Positions 42,211 through 57,263 are shown, counted from the first letter of the stretch. The stretch: 64,000 nucleotides of DNA from Pyronema omphalodes (GCA_024516155.1 JAJJXM010000015.1:496001-560000); one strand, 5' to 3'. Numbers and translations: made by a program. Notes: generated from the sequence alone by a model not told the origin.

Positions 42211-43860
42211 GGGTATTAGGGCGGTTGGACATGATCGGGGAAGCTGTTATGTATTTGTTGAAAGTCGCCTAGGGCTTTGGTGTCTTAGCCGCACTTAGGG
42301 CTCAGGTCACTTGCATGCATGAACACACTTAGGGCTGATGTGAATGATACATGGAGGTGGAGTTTCCACATTGGGTATATATCTTTCTGTAGAACGCGTA
42401 GACTTAGATCATTGCCGCATTCAATCAATTGTGTCGGCACCTCCAGCTGATTTTTCCCTTTTTTGTTCAACAGTATCAGTCATGATTACAATGGATTGAA
42501 GGTATGTAAGAAACTATGCATAGTGAGAGGGCAAGTAAGCCCTGGATAATAACGGAGAAGTTTTTGTTTTAAGGGAATTTCGATTGACATCAGGGCGGTT
42601 GGTGTATAATCGGAGAAGATACTATCGGCCATGGGAAATTGAATGTAAGAAACTCTGCCTGAATTTGGATGAAGACTTGAAGTAAGCATGGCCTGAATAT
42701 TATGGATATTTAATGGATGTATCGAAGAATGCAGTTCAGTATCTAGCTAATAGAAATATGGTAGAATGAAGTTCAGCTCGGATATCGATGGGTATCTATG
42801 GGTATTGATGGGTATTGATGCATGAGTATATACTATTGATCAGGGCGGTTGGTGTATAATCGGAGACGCTGCTATCGGTTATGATGGCTTTGAAGGATGT
42901 AAAATACTATGCATGCAGTTGGATGAAGACTTAAAGTAAGCATGGCCTGGATACTATCGAGATCTCATGGAGGCATAGAAGAATGAAGTTCGGCTCGAGC
43001 TCCTCGAGCTCCTCGAATATAGATGGGTATTAATGGGTATTGATGGGTATTGATGGGTATCTACTATTGATCAGGGCGGTTGGAGTTTGATCGTTGAAAT
43101 TACTATGTATCAGTTATGAGGAATTGGAAGTATGTAAGAAACTATGCATGTTGTTGAGTCATGTAACTTGTAAGCATGACTTTGATGCTATGAATATCTG
43201 GTGGAAGAAAACATTGATGGATGAAGGTCAGCATAGACTGCTCAGGCTGCTCGGATATCGATGGATATCGATGGGTATCTACTATTGATCAGGGCGGTTG
43301 GTCAATGATCGGAGAAGATACCATCAGTTTATGAGGGATTGGATGTATGTATGTAAGAAACTATGCAACATGTTGGAGGAAGACTTGAGTAATCATGGCC
43401 TGAATACTACTTTTATCCAGTTGAAACATCCAATAATGCAGTTCAGTATCTAGCTAATAGGGAAAAAGGAGAGTAAATTGCAGCTTGGATATTGATGGGT
43501 ATCGATGCATGTAGCATATCTACTATTGATCAGGGCGATTGGGGCGTAATCGGAGAAGATACCATCAGTTTATGAGGAATTAGAAGTATGTAAGAAACTA
43601 TGCAGGACGTTAGAAGAAGACTTGAAGTAAGCATGGCATAGGAGAATAAAGAACGTTCTGCTCGGGCTTCTCGGGCTCCTCGGATATCGATGGATATCTG
43701 CTATCAATCAGGGCGGTTAGTGTACGATCGTAGAAGCTACTATTCATTAGTTTATAACAACTTTGAGGCATGTAAGAAACCATGCATAGCATCAGATACA
43801 AACTCAAAGTAAGCAGCATAACCTGAATACCACTTCTATATATCCAAAGCATTAAACACT
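42211..43860 (+). repeat. Tandem array of a diverged 180-250-bp unit
   Basis: At least six units with the landmark cagggcggttgg begin at 42591, 42841, 43072, 43290, 43531 and 43709, and a diverged start lies near 42217. The usual order in a unit is: catcagggcggttggtg, taatcggagaagatac, a gttatgagg block, atgtaagaaactatgca, then gaagacttgaagtaagcatg and gcctgaatacta. Many units end in short gatgggtatt repeats. No long ORF runs through the array on either strand. I do not recognise the unit. Confidence 0.8.
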
Positions 43861-43882
43861 ACAGTTTATCTTGGAAATCTTG

Positions 43883-44145
43883 GCTATCTCGGCTATCTTA
43901 TTCCCGTTTTAAGGTCGTTTAAGACATCGTGGGTTTATAGGGCTTTCCGGTAACCAGTCATCGCCTAATACAAACGCCTGGTGTACACTGTATACATATA
44001 CACACCCGATTTGATAAGTTAAGCTCGGCTATCTCGTCTATCTCATTCCCGTTTTAAGGTCGTTTAAGACATCTTGGGTTTATAGGGATTTCCGGTAGCC
44101 TGTCATCGCCTAAACTAAATGCCTGGTGTATAGGTATATGTATAT
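43883..44145 (+). repeat. Two tandem copies of a ~145-bp unit
   Basis: The block cccgttttaaggtcgttta then agacatc and gggtttataggg occurs at about 43907 and 44049, with gtcatcgcctaa and cctggtgta following in both. The copies differ by scattered substitutions. Confidence 0.8.
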
Positions 44146-45314
44146 GTATATTCTAAAGTATTCCAATATAATGATAGATACATAACCTACATATCCTGCA
44201 TATCCTCCAAGAACCATAATACATCTGTATATGCATACTTCGAAACTAACAAGCCTTCAAAACAGAAGCCACAGCCCAGAGTCCAGAGTCCAGAGTCCAA
44301 AGTCCAAATCAAGCCTACCCAAGCGGACTCGATACTGAATTCCCATAACGGCATAACTAGGCTAAGTATGAAAATTATAGATCCAGCCTTTTTTTTGTCC
44401 TGGAATAGATTGCCGTTTTAGCTATATTCTGATTCGCGGGTTCACTTTTGATGCGAGTGTGATGCGAGTGAGCACATGTGAAACCCGCTTTCCAGCGGCT
44501 AGCCTTGATTCAGCCTTGTCTATAGCCTTCTATATGAGCTTACAGCCTTTTATAGCCAGCCAGCTGCTACATAGCTGCTAGATTCGAGGCAGCATACCCC
44601 CAGGCACCCCCCCTTATCCGACTGGCTGGACCTTGTCTAACCTTCATCCGCCTTCGGGGAACTATAAAACTTTCTTCTTAATACGATCAACAAATATGGA
44701 TCGTGACATACGCACCGCCGTACGCCCTGTTTATGTTTCTATTTCCTGTTTCAGAATACACGCGAACGGGTGCAGATTCTGTTTACGGTTGCTTTTTTTG
44801 GGGGGGGTATCAGATGAAACTGCACTTTGTGGTTTGGACTTTGGACTTCGAACTTCGTGCTACAGGGGTTGGAACGGCTTGGTTGATGTGGTATATGTAG
44901 ATGTAGATGTATGTAGCCTCGGCTTACGGCCGTGGGTTATGATGGTATCTTAAGATGGTGTCTTGGTACTTGCATGACAGACTGCTACATATTCTCTCGC
45001 GTGCTTAAGGTCTTAAAGGTAGATTTTACTACTGAGTCCCTGCATAGACTCTGCATTAATACTCATTACTCTGCATTGCCTGAAGTAATTTTTGTATCTT
45101 CAGGTCAGTGGTTACTCTGGGTACATGATTTATGTCAATAAATTTCTTAAAAAAGGTATGTTGATTCCCCATATTGCGGCAATCGATACATACCCATAAT
45201 TCTCCGCTCCAATCTCAAACGACGAGTCCGTCGGTCCTATGGCATAGAGCGGCACCCCTTAGTTCTAAAATTAAGAATAGAAATTGTAGCTAAGTTAGTT
45301 ATGGTGTAGTAGAT
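44146..45314. other. Gene-free DNA
   Basis: Contains cagagtccagagtcc repeats near 44277-44305 and a short poly-G run near 44800. Short ORFs only; no gene supported. Confidence 0.45.
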
Positions 45315-45623
45315 TCAGCACCTAGCATTAGGTTTTTTTTCTTGTGTCCATTTCAAGATGTTACCGATGACGTCCACTGCTGACCTTTTGGGAGACTCTG
45401 GAGATATGCTGTCTATACTCGAATCACCATACTCATGATACGCCGCCTGCTCCTGTGCCTTGGCGAACGCCCTTGGGTTGCTGATGATGCTGCCCCATGA
45501 GCAGAACTGATCGTCCTTCGTCCGCCGCCATTTGCACGTAACGTAGGGAGTGCCGCGCTGCTGCCCCGCACACGTGGGATAATCGACCAAAGGTACCGTG
45601 ACGACAGAAGACTGAGGGTGCAT
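45315..45623 (-). CDS. Possible small hypothetical protein (102 aa)
   Basis: An ATG-started frame in a long gene-poor stretch. The translation includes VTVPLVDYPTCAGQQ, YVTCKWRRTKDDQFCSWG, AFAKAQEQAAYHEYG and VIGNILKWTQEKK. Base composition over the frame is more GC-rich than its surroundings, which is the main reason to list it. It has no signal peptide, no domain I know, and no homologue in the window. It could be the remnant of a longer gene or a chance ORF. Confidence 0.22.
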   Translation of the reverse strand: MHPQSSVVTVPLVDYPTCAGQQRGTPYVTCKWRRTKDDQFCSWGSIISNPRAFAKAQEQAAYHEYGDSSIDSISPESPKRSAVDVIGNILKWTQEKKPNARC

Positions 45624-46206
45624 GACAGCAGGCGAGATTATAATAGCTGGGGGGGGAGGACTGATGGATGGATGCACGCAGCCCGCTCGAATGTCCGAAG
45701 AGTTTATTATTTCCGCTCTCGACTAAACTAGAGTTACTCCAGCGATTTCATTCTCATCTTGCTATCATATACTATTCTCTAACTCTACTCTCATCTGTAT
45801 CTGCTTGAACCGAACTTCTCTCCTCCGCATTCTGGGTTCCATAGCGCGCTGCGCGTTCATCTGGAAAGCCAAAGACAGCTAGGAATCTCGAAAGTAATAA
45901 CCTCGAAACAAGACGAAACCAAACGAAAAGTAAAAGCTAGCTAGCTAGACGAAGGAATAAGAGCAATCCTCCTCAACCATACAACTCGAATCAAGCATCT
46001 TTCCGTCGGCGATACAAACCGCAGAATACGATCCGAACATCGATACGACCGAACCCAACCCAGAAACCCAGCATCCAGAACCTTGCGTATCCAGCATCCA
46101 CCACGTCCAATAAACAAGTACCAAGTACCCAGCACCCAGTACCTCTGCGCTCAGCGCTCAGCGCTCACATCCCTCAACAGCTTTACCGATCCTACGAGGT
46201 CAAATT
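45624..46206. promoter_or_regulatory. Upstream region of the PKA-type kinase gene
   Basis: Near the kinase start codon the leader is rich in short repeats (acccagcacccagtacc, cagcgctcagcgctcag near 46131-46168). It must hold the promoter and 5' UTR; no named site is visible. Confidence 0.45.
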
Positions 46207-48713
<2,507 letters not shown>

Positions 48714-50424
48714 GTACGGGTTATTGGGAGCAGGTAGCGGACGGAGGGTGGGCGTGGGTGTGAGCATGGGGATACTGGCTGGTGAAGGGGTTCTGCAATG
48801 GTTTTTGGTTTCACCTCATGGAGATTCATTGGAGTTTTGGGCGCTTCATTTGTTTGAATATTTGGAATATGCTTTTTGGATGCATGTTAGCTTAGGCTTT
48901 ATAGTTTGTGTTTGTGTTTTGGTTATGCTTCTAGTTTTTGGTCTTCAGTTTTTGCTTTTGGATCTGCTTTTGGATCTGGATGATCGGGAGGATTGGATTT
49001 TGGATTGATTTAGGTGGATTGATAGGGAACCTGGAGTTCTTGCTTGGAATGTTTATCTTTTGGCCGACGAATTTTCTTTTCTTTTCTTTTTTTTTGTTTT
49101 ATTTTTTTGAGATAGTTCTTTGGCGGTATTCAATGGAGTTTGGATTGGATTATGATTATGATTATGATTATTATTATCGTTATGATTGTGGTTGGAATGC
49201 AAATTATGCAATTCAATTGAAACTTCAGTTCCTTGTTCGAGAATTCAGAATGGCGGTACGGTATCCTCGTTTTCGTATTTTTCGTATTTTCGTATTTTTC
49301 GTGTCTCAACAATGATCTAGGATACTGGTATGGTGTGAACTGGTTGATGTTTTAGATAGATGTTTAATTGTTTAATTGTTGAGTATGGCTTGCTATTTTA
49401 TTCTACTGGAGTCTTGTCTCCTTTTCGGTGCTGTAGATATTTATGGTATGGTATGGTATATATGGGCACTGGATTTGGATTTGGATTTGGGTTATTAAAG
49501 AAAAATTATAGCAATGAGTAGGTAATAAGTAGGTAATTATAGTAATTATAACATCATCTACAACGGTAATTCATCGGACTATCATAAAATCATTATAAAA
49601 TCATAAAATAATCATCGCCATCATCATCTACACTAACCACATAACCCTCCAAAAAAGGGGATTGGAGGATTGGATTGGATTGGCAGAATTGGATTGGAGG
49701 ATTGGAGGGTTGGATTGTGGGGGATTGGATTGATTTGATAGGAACTTTGAGTTCTTGCTTGTTTTTGAGGTTGCAGGTTGCAGGTTGCGGGTTGCGAGTT
49801 GCGGGTGCTTTTGGGGACTTTGGGGGGGCTTTGGTTATGTAGCTTATAGTTTTTTTTTTATTTAGTTCTACTGTGATTTACAATAGAGTCTGGATTATCG
49901 ATATGATTATCGATATGGTTATGGCTGGATTAAACCAAAGCTTTCTTCTCACGCTCCAATTATATTGACGCGAAAGAAAATCAGCATGGATAACACCAGG
50001 GTGCTGTGGCCCCAAACAACGAAGAGTGCTCTAGGGCTTTTCCCAGTAGGCCTCCAGGATTACAGACGGGGGCCTAAAGATGTATATTAACACAGACCAC
50101 GCCATAATCTTACGGTTGGGAACGTTTAAGAATTAATCAATGAATCAATCAATCTCACGCTCCAAAAATCTCTGTATTATATCCGCATATTCATATTTTC
50201 TGTCTGAACTGAACAAAAAGTCATCACTTGAGCTGGTATATACCCATCGCATGCTTCTGCTGTCTTACTTTCTTTCTTTCTTTTTTTTTTCTTTTTTGCT
50301 TCTGAATTGGTATTTGGCTACGCTTTTTATATGTTTACTACATTTTATATATTCACCATATCTATAACACAACTCATCCAGATGGGACTTTTTTTTTTTT
50401 TTGCTTCTAAAACCCAAGTTTCCT

Positions 50425-50457
<33 letters not shown>

Positions 50458-50563
50458 GTTGTGTGGACTGTATTGGTGTATTTACAGCACGCTATGGTAC
50501 GCTACGATGGAATTGGATTATCGAATTATCGAATTATCGAATTATTGAATATTTAACTGGGAA
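48714..50563. other. Gene-free DNA downstream of the kinase gene
   Basis: T-rich and G/T-rich tracts, a tatgat repeat at about 49148-49172, a gattgga-type repeat at 49660-49735 and long T runs at 50388-50402 and 50428-50457. No gene is seen. Confidence 0.5.
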
Positions 50564-50978
50564 ATCATAATCATAATCATAACCATAATCATAACCATAA
50601 TCATAACCATAATCATAACCATAATCATAACCATAATCATAACCATAATCATAACCATAATCATAACCATAATCATAACCATAATCATAACCATAATCAT
50701 AACCATAATCATAACCATAATCATAACCATAATCATAACCATAATCATAACCATAATCATAACCATAATCATAACCATAATCATAACCATAATCATAACC
50801 ATAATCATAACCATAATCATAACCATAATCATAACCATAATCATAACCATAATCATAACCATAATCATAACCATAATCATAACCATAATCATAACCATAA
50901 TCATAACCATAATCATAACCATAATCATAACCATAATCATAACCATAATCATAACCATAATCATAACCATAATCATCA
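50564..50978. repeat. 12-bp minisatellite, unit ataatcataacc
   Basis: About 34 tandem, almost perfect copies, ending in a few cat triplets. Because 12 is a multiple of 3, it leaves several frames open (reading DYGY or MVMI repeats on the minus strand); these are not genes. Confidence 0.95.
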
Positions 50979-52502
50979 TCATCATCATAACCACAGTAAC
51001 AGTAACAGCAGCTGTAGATACCGGTCACCCTAGGGACCAGGGTTCATTCATTCGGTGATGTTGATATTAATATTAATATTAATATTAATATCAATAGTTC
51101 ACCTAGTTCACCTACTATGATTGTATGATATGATATATACCCCAGCTATGATACAGATATACATTCGCTCCTCTTCAATCATTTTCACATGCTAACTATA
51201 CCCCCCCCCCCCCCCTGTTGTCGTAGTTGTCATCACAATCATACACAAACCCCATTCCTCAGCTCTGGGTGTCTCAGCATCGCAAAGTCGTCTCAGACTA
51301 GACCCTGCATCACGTGTTACCCCCCCCCCCCCCCCTGACACCGTAACACCCTACATATCACCCTCGCACCCCACTAGCCACGGTAATGGACATCCACTAA
51401 CACCATCTAGTCCGCTCGGAAACTGGAAGCTGGAAGCTACCCCACAATTTCATCCGCAGATAACGGCTATGGAGAGAAGCTCTTACCTTGGTGCTATGTT
51501 GCTGTGGTGCGGCTATGTTTACCACTACCACTACCACCACCATCCCCCCCCCCCCCCCCCCACCCCACATCAGAAATGCGATAATGTGATAATGCGATCC
51601 ACTTCAAGCCAGCCAGGAGCTCGGTGGTGTCTCGGCTTGATTTTTGGGCTGTTGGTTAAGGTTTTGACCGGTGGCTGCGGGAATGTCGGTATGTTGGTAT
51701 GTTACCGTACGGTATGATAGCTGTGGGCTGTGGGCTATGGTGCGTGGTATGATAGTAGGATGGCAGGATGGATGATATGGTAGGATATGATGTTGGTGAT
51801 GGATTATGGGTGTAAATGAGGTTATGGTTGTAATATAGCGACGGTGGAAGAAGATACTTTTAGCTGTGAACTGTGATAGGAGCTGTGAAGATGTGAAGAT
51901 GTGGGCTGGGAAGATGTGGGCTGGGAAGATGTGATGCTTGATGTTATTGTTTTTGTTGTTGTTATTATTGTTGTTGTTTTCCTTTTTCTTTTTTGATTAT
52001 CTATACTACATGGATATTACTGTTCCTGCTCCTGCTCCTGCTCCTATGCTCTGTGCAACCGCGCTCTGTGCTACTGTATAGGTACTGTATAGGTATAGCA
52101 TAGCTATAGCTACCCAAGTATAGCTACCCAAGTATAGGTGGGGTGGGGTTGGTTGGAAGCACAGACCAGGGCTTGGTTCTAGATGGCCTGATATTATATC
52201 TCGGACATGTAGGAGGGGAGGGGAATGTATGGTACAAGATGTGGGGTCTTTTCCCGAGGGTTTTAATATCGATCCAAGGTTTTGCTGGGTTTATCCGGTG
52301 TTCGGTGTTGATACTTATACTTACCTCGTCTCGCCTCGTCTCGTCTGGACATATATTTTATCTACGCAGGGCTACGCATAGCTATCTACTTACGACAGAC
52401 GGACGGATAGCTATAGCAGCTTAGAAGAAGAACACCCGAACTTCGAAGCAGAATATCAGCAGAGCTTCATAACGGAATAGCAGAATAACATAACAACATA
52501 TC
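50979..52502. other. Gene-free, simple-repeat-rich DNA
   Basis: Holds an attaat repeat (51062-51093), poly-C runs at about 51202, 51321 and 51546, ttgttgtta-type repeats near 51945-51980, and gctcct and atagcta repeats near 52025-52140. It ends with the upstream region of the acyl-CoA synthetase gene. Confidence 0.5.
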
Positions 52503-55500
52503 ATGACGCTATCAACATCATTACACCGCACAGCGGTCAGAACCATTCGTGGACCATGGAGCAAAACAGCAAAGACATCAGAGAGGATATCGCTTTGGAA
52601 TATCAACCCCCGGAGAGGGTTATTGACTATGAGTAGAGCTGATGGAAGTAAAGAGGTATGGTTTTGTTGATATTATTCCGACTTTCTACAGCTATGAAAC
52701 CTTCTGGGAATCTTTTTCACTGACGAGAAGAATTCATTCAGCCTCCGTTATTGAGACAAACTGTTTCCTCGCATCTTACAGAGACCGTGAAACTTCACGG
52801 TGATAGAACTGCGTACCTTCCCCCCTCCTCCATACCCCGTATCCTCCTCCTCCATATCTCAAACAGTAGCTAACCACATACCCCTCAAAAGCGTCGTATC
52901 CCGCCACCAAAAACACCGCCTAACCTACCGAGCCCTCGACGAAGAATCCACAATCCTAGCCCAGGGATTGTTAAGACAAGGTGTCAGAAAGGGTGATAGA
53001 GTCGCGGTCTCCCTCGGTAATAATATCGAGTTTGCGTTGGCTACTTATGCGTTGTTTAAATTGGGCGCTATTTTGGTATGTTGTGATGTTTTTTATGTTT
53101 ATGTCTATGTTTATGTTGTTTTTGGAATTCCTACGTAAAAGGAGAGTGTTCAAATTCCTTCCTTCCTCCCTTCCTTCCTCCTCTCCTTCCTTCCTCCCAC
53201 AACTAGCCAAATCCCCCGGGTGCTTTGAAGCACTCACCAGCTATGACCACGAAGCACTGGGTCCAGATAGGAGTTCTGCAGCTTCTGCAGCTTCGGCAGC
53301 TCTGGCAGCTTCGGTGGTAGTGGTAATGGTAGCGGTACACTGCCGAGCAAGCTCCTCGAGAGTTCAAAGCACCACCTATAGCCTAAGGGATTCCCCACTG
53401 GTGGTATCTGGTGGTGGTGGTGGCCGTGGTGGTGGCTGGTGGTCTAGCACCATAGCACCATACAGTAGTGTTAGTGGGGTCGGGTTGGGTTGGGTTCACT
53501 TGAAAAACGAACCGGTGCTTCCCCAGATTCCCCACATCGGTCGTTGCCGTCCGTTACCATTGGTGTGGGGTTATGGCGCCCGCCCGCACCGAGCTCCGAA
53601 ATCGGTGCGAATGACGGCAGTCAATATTGTTCTACCTCCTACATCCTGTTTGGGATATGGTTTGGGTTTGGTTGGGCTTGGGTTGCGATAGAGGAGGTGA
53701 TCACTCATCGTTATCGGTTTATTGTGATCGGGAATGCAATCCACCGCATGCCGGAGATTCAGTGCCGATGATGCGGTTTGAGGTTGAGGTTGCGATTGAT
53801 GTTGCTGCTGAAGGGCTGTTGTCTGGGTATTCCTGCTTAATATTCCTGCCTACACAATCTGGGTGATGAGAATTGCTGGAGATGACTTTATGTTTTCTTT
53901 TTTTTTCCCTTGACAATACTGATAATCTCAAGCTTCTGAGTTTCATTGCTAACACTCCTCCCTAATTAGGTTCCCCTCAACCCCTCCTTCAACATAACCC
54001 AAGTGATCTCAGCCCTAACACATCTGGACGCCTCTCACCTCGTCGTATCCCTGGAAACAAATCTCCCCCGTGCCGCACCACGCAGTAACATTCCCCTCAT
54101 TACCCAATTACTAGAAACCAATGCGGCCCCGAGTTTACGGAAAATCATCACGGTGGATAATTCCTCGGGAAGAATAGATCCGAATTCTTTGGGGGCTTCA
54201 ACGGTTATCAAAGGCCTGGAAACGGTTAAATATAGAGATGTTTATGATGATGGAAGGAATCGTATAAACCCCCTACAGAGACCCGGAGAGAAATTGGATC
54301 CCGAGGATATTGTCAATATTCAGTTTACTAGTGGGTTAGTTGTCCTGATTTTATTCCTCCCTGGATTCCCCAAAATATTTTCTTCACCCAAGGCAGGAGG
54401 AGAGAAAGATGGAAAGAAAGAAGAAAGGAACGGAGAAATATGAATTTGATAAAACGATGCTAACAAAAACCCCACAGAACCACCTCAGCCCCCAAAGCAG
54501 CCTGTCTAACCCACCTCGGAATCCTCAACAACGGCCTCTCAATCGGCGACCGCATGCTCCTAACCCCCGAAGATTCCGTCTGCTGTCCCCCACCTCTCTT
54601 CCACTGTTTCGGGGCAGTCCTAGGATTCCTCGCCTGCACCACCCACGCAAGTGCCATCGTCTTCCCAGCGGAATGTTTCGACCCTGTAGCAACTCTTAAA
54701 GCTGTACAAGAAGAACAGTGTACAGCGCTACATGGTGTTCCGACTATGTTTACGGCTGCCCTGGAGCTATTGGAACATCCCAAGGAAACTGCTCAGGTCG
54801 AAATGTGGGGGTTTGATAAACTTAGAACGGGAATTGCAGCGGGTTCCCCGGTACCACCGGAGTTGATGAAGAAGTTGCATAGAGTGCTGAATTTGACGGA
54901 GTTGACGATTTGTTATGGGTATGTTTTTTTTCCTGGGTGATGGGTGATGCCTGGTGATGTGGTGATATGGTGATATGGCCATAATCATATATGACCTACC
55001 AGCTACGGCCTGGTCTGATCATGCAGAAAATGTGAGAATAATTGCTAACATACATTCTTTTTTTTAGAATGACAGAAACATCGCCAGTCTCCTTCATGAC
55101 AACAACCGACGACCCCATGGAGAAACGTCTTGATTCAGTCGGAAGACTCCTCCCCCATGTATCAGCTAAAATCGTCAACCCAGACCCTCCTCATGAAATC
55201 CTCCCTATTGGTGAAAAAGGTGAACTGGCGGTCGCGGGATATAATTTGCAGAAAGGCTACTGGAATGACCCGGCAAAAGAAGCTGAGGTTATGAAGAAGG
55301 ATGAGGATGGTGTTGTTTGGATGCATACGGGTGATGAGGCTATGATGGATCCGGAGGGGTATATTAAGGTATGTTCTTTCCTTTTTTTTTTATTTATGTT
55401 GCTGTTGCTGTTGCGGTTTCGGTTTCTGGGAACCGAAAGATAAAAAAGAGCTGGAGTGAATGGGGATAGGGAAATGGGAAAGGATAAGGATAGTAATTAA

Positions 55501-55898
55501 CACATCCCTAGATCACCGGGCGTCTAAAAGACCTCATCATCCGCGGCGGCGAAAACATCCACCCCCTAGAAATCGAAAACTGTCTCCTAACCCATCCCGA
55601 CATCCTCGAAGCATCCGTCGTAGGTCTCAAAGACGAAAAATACGGAGAAATCGTCGGCGCTTTCATAAGACCTATCGAAGGCAAAACTGTCGATCCTGAT
55701 GATATTAAATCTTGGGTTAGAACTAAATTGTCAAATCATTTGGTCCCTAAACATGTCATCCCTATGACTGGTCATTACCCTAAAACTGCGTCCGGAAAGA
55801 TTCAGAAGTTTAGATTGAGGGAAATGGGAGAACGGTGGTTGAAGGAAAATGGCCCGGAAAAGGGTAAGGGAATTGGAGGAGCGAAGGTTTGTGGTTAG
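52503..55898 (+). CDS. Acyl-CoA synthetase, ACSF2-like (AMP-binding enzyme)
   Basis: Activates a fatty acid to its CoA thioester through an acyl-adenylate. Seven exons: 52503-52655, 52742-52812, 52892-53075, 53970-54334, 54478-54918, 55068-55368 and 55512-55898, giving 633 aa. The N-terminus is basic and Ser/Thr-rich (MTLSTSLHRTAVRTIRG), a likely mitochondrial presequence, with an internal Met at codon 43 (MSRADGSKE). Core motifs: LTYRALDEESTILAQGL, QFTSGTTSAPKAACLTH (P-loop, split by an intron after TSG), PPPLFHCFG, CYGMTETSPV, WMHTGDEAMMDPEGY, ITGRLKDLIIRGGENI and PKTASGKIQKFRLRE with the catalytic Lys. No peroxisomal tripeptide at the end (AKVCG). The third intron is 894 nt, far longer than its neighbours. 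Substrate chain length is not determinable. Confidence 0.92.
53076..53969 (+). other. Unusually long intron of the acyl-CoA synthetase gene
   Basis: Donor GTATGT and acceptor TAATTAG are good, and the exons on both sides join in frame at GAIL|VPLN. The 894 nt include a ccttcctt tract (53157-53200), a gcagctt/ggcagct repeat (53278-53315) and a ggtggtggtgg tract. An open frame covers part of it but overlaps the coding exon in another frame and shows no known domain. Confidence 0.7.
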
Positions 55899-56201
55899 AT
55901 TGAGTTGGGATTGAGATTGCTGCGAGGCTGGGGTGTTGTGGGGATTGGTGCTGGGGGAGTATGGGTTTTGTAAACTGCTTTTTATGGTTGCTTGGTGGTG
56001 TTTGAATGCTTTATTATGTTTTTACTGCTGTGGATTATAGGATTCGTTCTGGACTGCGTTGTATGTAGCGTTCGATTGTTTTGACCTTTAACTTTGCTAG
56101 AGTTTCCTACGTTAATGGGACACGATGCGATGGAGGCGAAAGAAAGAGATTGTATATAATGCTTCGAATATTGTACATGGGAACTGGTATTTTTTTTAAA
56201 C
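55899..56201. terminator. Convergent 3' flanks of acyl-CoA synthetase and IMG1
   Basis: A 303-bp interval between two convergent stop codons. It must contain both polyadenylation regions. No gene is visible and no strong poly-A signal can be assigned. Confidence 0.45.
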
Positions 56202-57263
56202 TTAGTTCTTCTTGCCCGCCTTCTTTCCAGTGTTTCCTCCACGCTGGCCCTGCTGTCCGTTCTTGGGTCCTTCTCCACGAAGGATGGCACGCTGCCGCAT
56301 GTACTGTCCGACAATGTTGGCGACGGATCCGGCATCGTGTTCGGGCTTCCTGTGGGGAAATTAGCATGCATTCTTCACATTCCCTAAAACCCGGGGATGG
56401 TGGGGTTGAGCGGTTCAAGAGGGGCGGGGAAGCGGGTATGCGGTCATAGGTCATAGGTCATAGGTCTTCCAGATATCAAACAGAGGTCCAGCCTCTGTTC
56501 GAACCCCAATTCAAATCCCCAGACCCAGACTTTCCACACCCCACGCTTCCAACTAATCCAAAGCCCCCCATATCGCCACCACCCTCCCCTCGTCCTTCCC
56601 CTCCTCATTCCCGGACCAACATACCGCATGTAGAAAAGCCTTGCCCTCCTCTTCCTCTTCTCCGCTCTCTGGACAAGATCAATACCCTCAATCAGAGGGC
56701 TGTAAAGCTTAAACCAGACCTCAACACCAATTCTAGTAACCTGACCTCTGAGCAAAAACGCAGAGTCAACACCTCTCCTTCTGATACTGATCACAACACC
56801 AGAAAATGGTTGCTCTCCGTTCTTGCGGCGAACCTGCAAGATGTCTCCAACCTTTACTGAGTCGGGATTGTGTCGTGAAAACATCTTTTGTCTGGCGCCT
56901 GTAGGGTCAAGAGTCGCGAGCTGAAGAGCAGTCAAGGAATCAATCGGTGTCTTGGACGCGGGGGCGGGGAGAGGCGCGTGGATCTTGATGTGCCGGCGGG
57001 GCTCGTCGGCCTCTGAGGTTTACATCAGCAGAGGTTCTGAATAGCATTGCATGGCCCAAGAATACACCTTGGGGCTACAGACAGCTCGGGAACGTACGAG
57101 GAGAGTGGAAGACTTTCTTCTGGCCGAACATTCCGACTTTCCGGGGAAGGTTGTCCCTAAGGGAGGCATAGTCCGTAACGGCACGGCGCTGGATAGGGCG
57201 GAGAGTAAGGGCCTTCAAGGACTGGGCCAAAGGCCGCAGTGATGCGCCGGCCGTGGTTGACAT
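56202..57263 (-). CDS. IMG1: Mitochondrial large ribosomal subunit protein bL19m
   Basis: Structural protein of the mitoribosome, homologous to bacterial L19. Exons 57263-57098, 57012-56625 and 56349-56202 give 233 aa. The first about 40 residues are basic and Ser/Ala-rich (MSTTAGASLRPLAQSLKALT), as for a presequence. The L19 core is MFSRHNPDSVKVGDILQVRR, PFSGVVISIRRRGVDSAFLL, GVEVWFKLYSPLIEGIDLVQ and KRKRRARLFYMR. The tail KPEHDAGSVANIVGQYMRQR, with a Gly/Lys/Asn-rich end, comes from exon 3. The two introns are 85 and 275 nt. It lies on the same strand as the STRAP-like gene, 338 bp downstream of it. Confidence 0.94.

Noticed and set aside
50534..51028. Open frames coding DYGY or MVMI repeats
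   Set aside because: They are only the translation of a 12-bp minisatellite, whose unit is a multiple of three.
52981..53691. 236-codon ORF overlapping exon 3 and the long intron
   Set aside because: It overlaps a well-supported coding exon in another frame and is low-complexity (Ala/Ser, Gly) with no domain.
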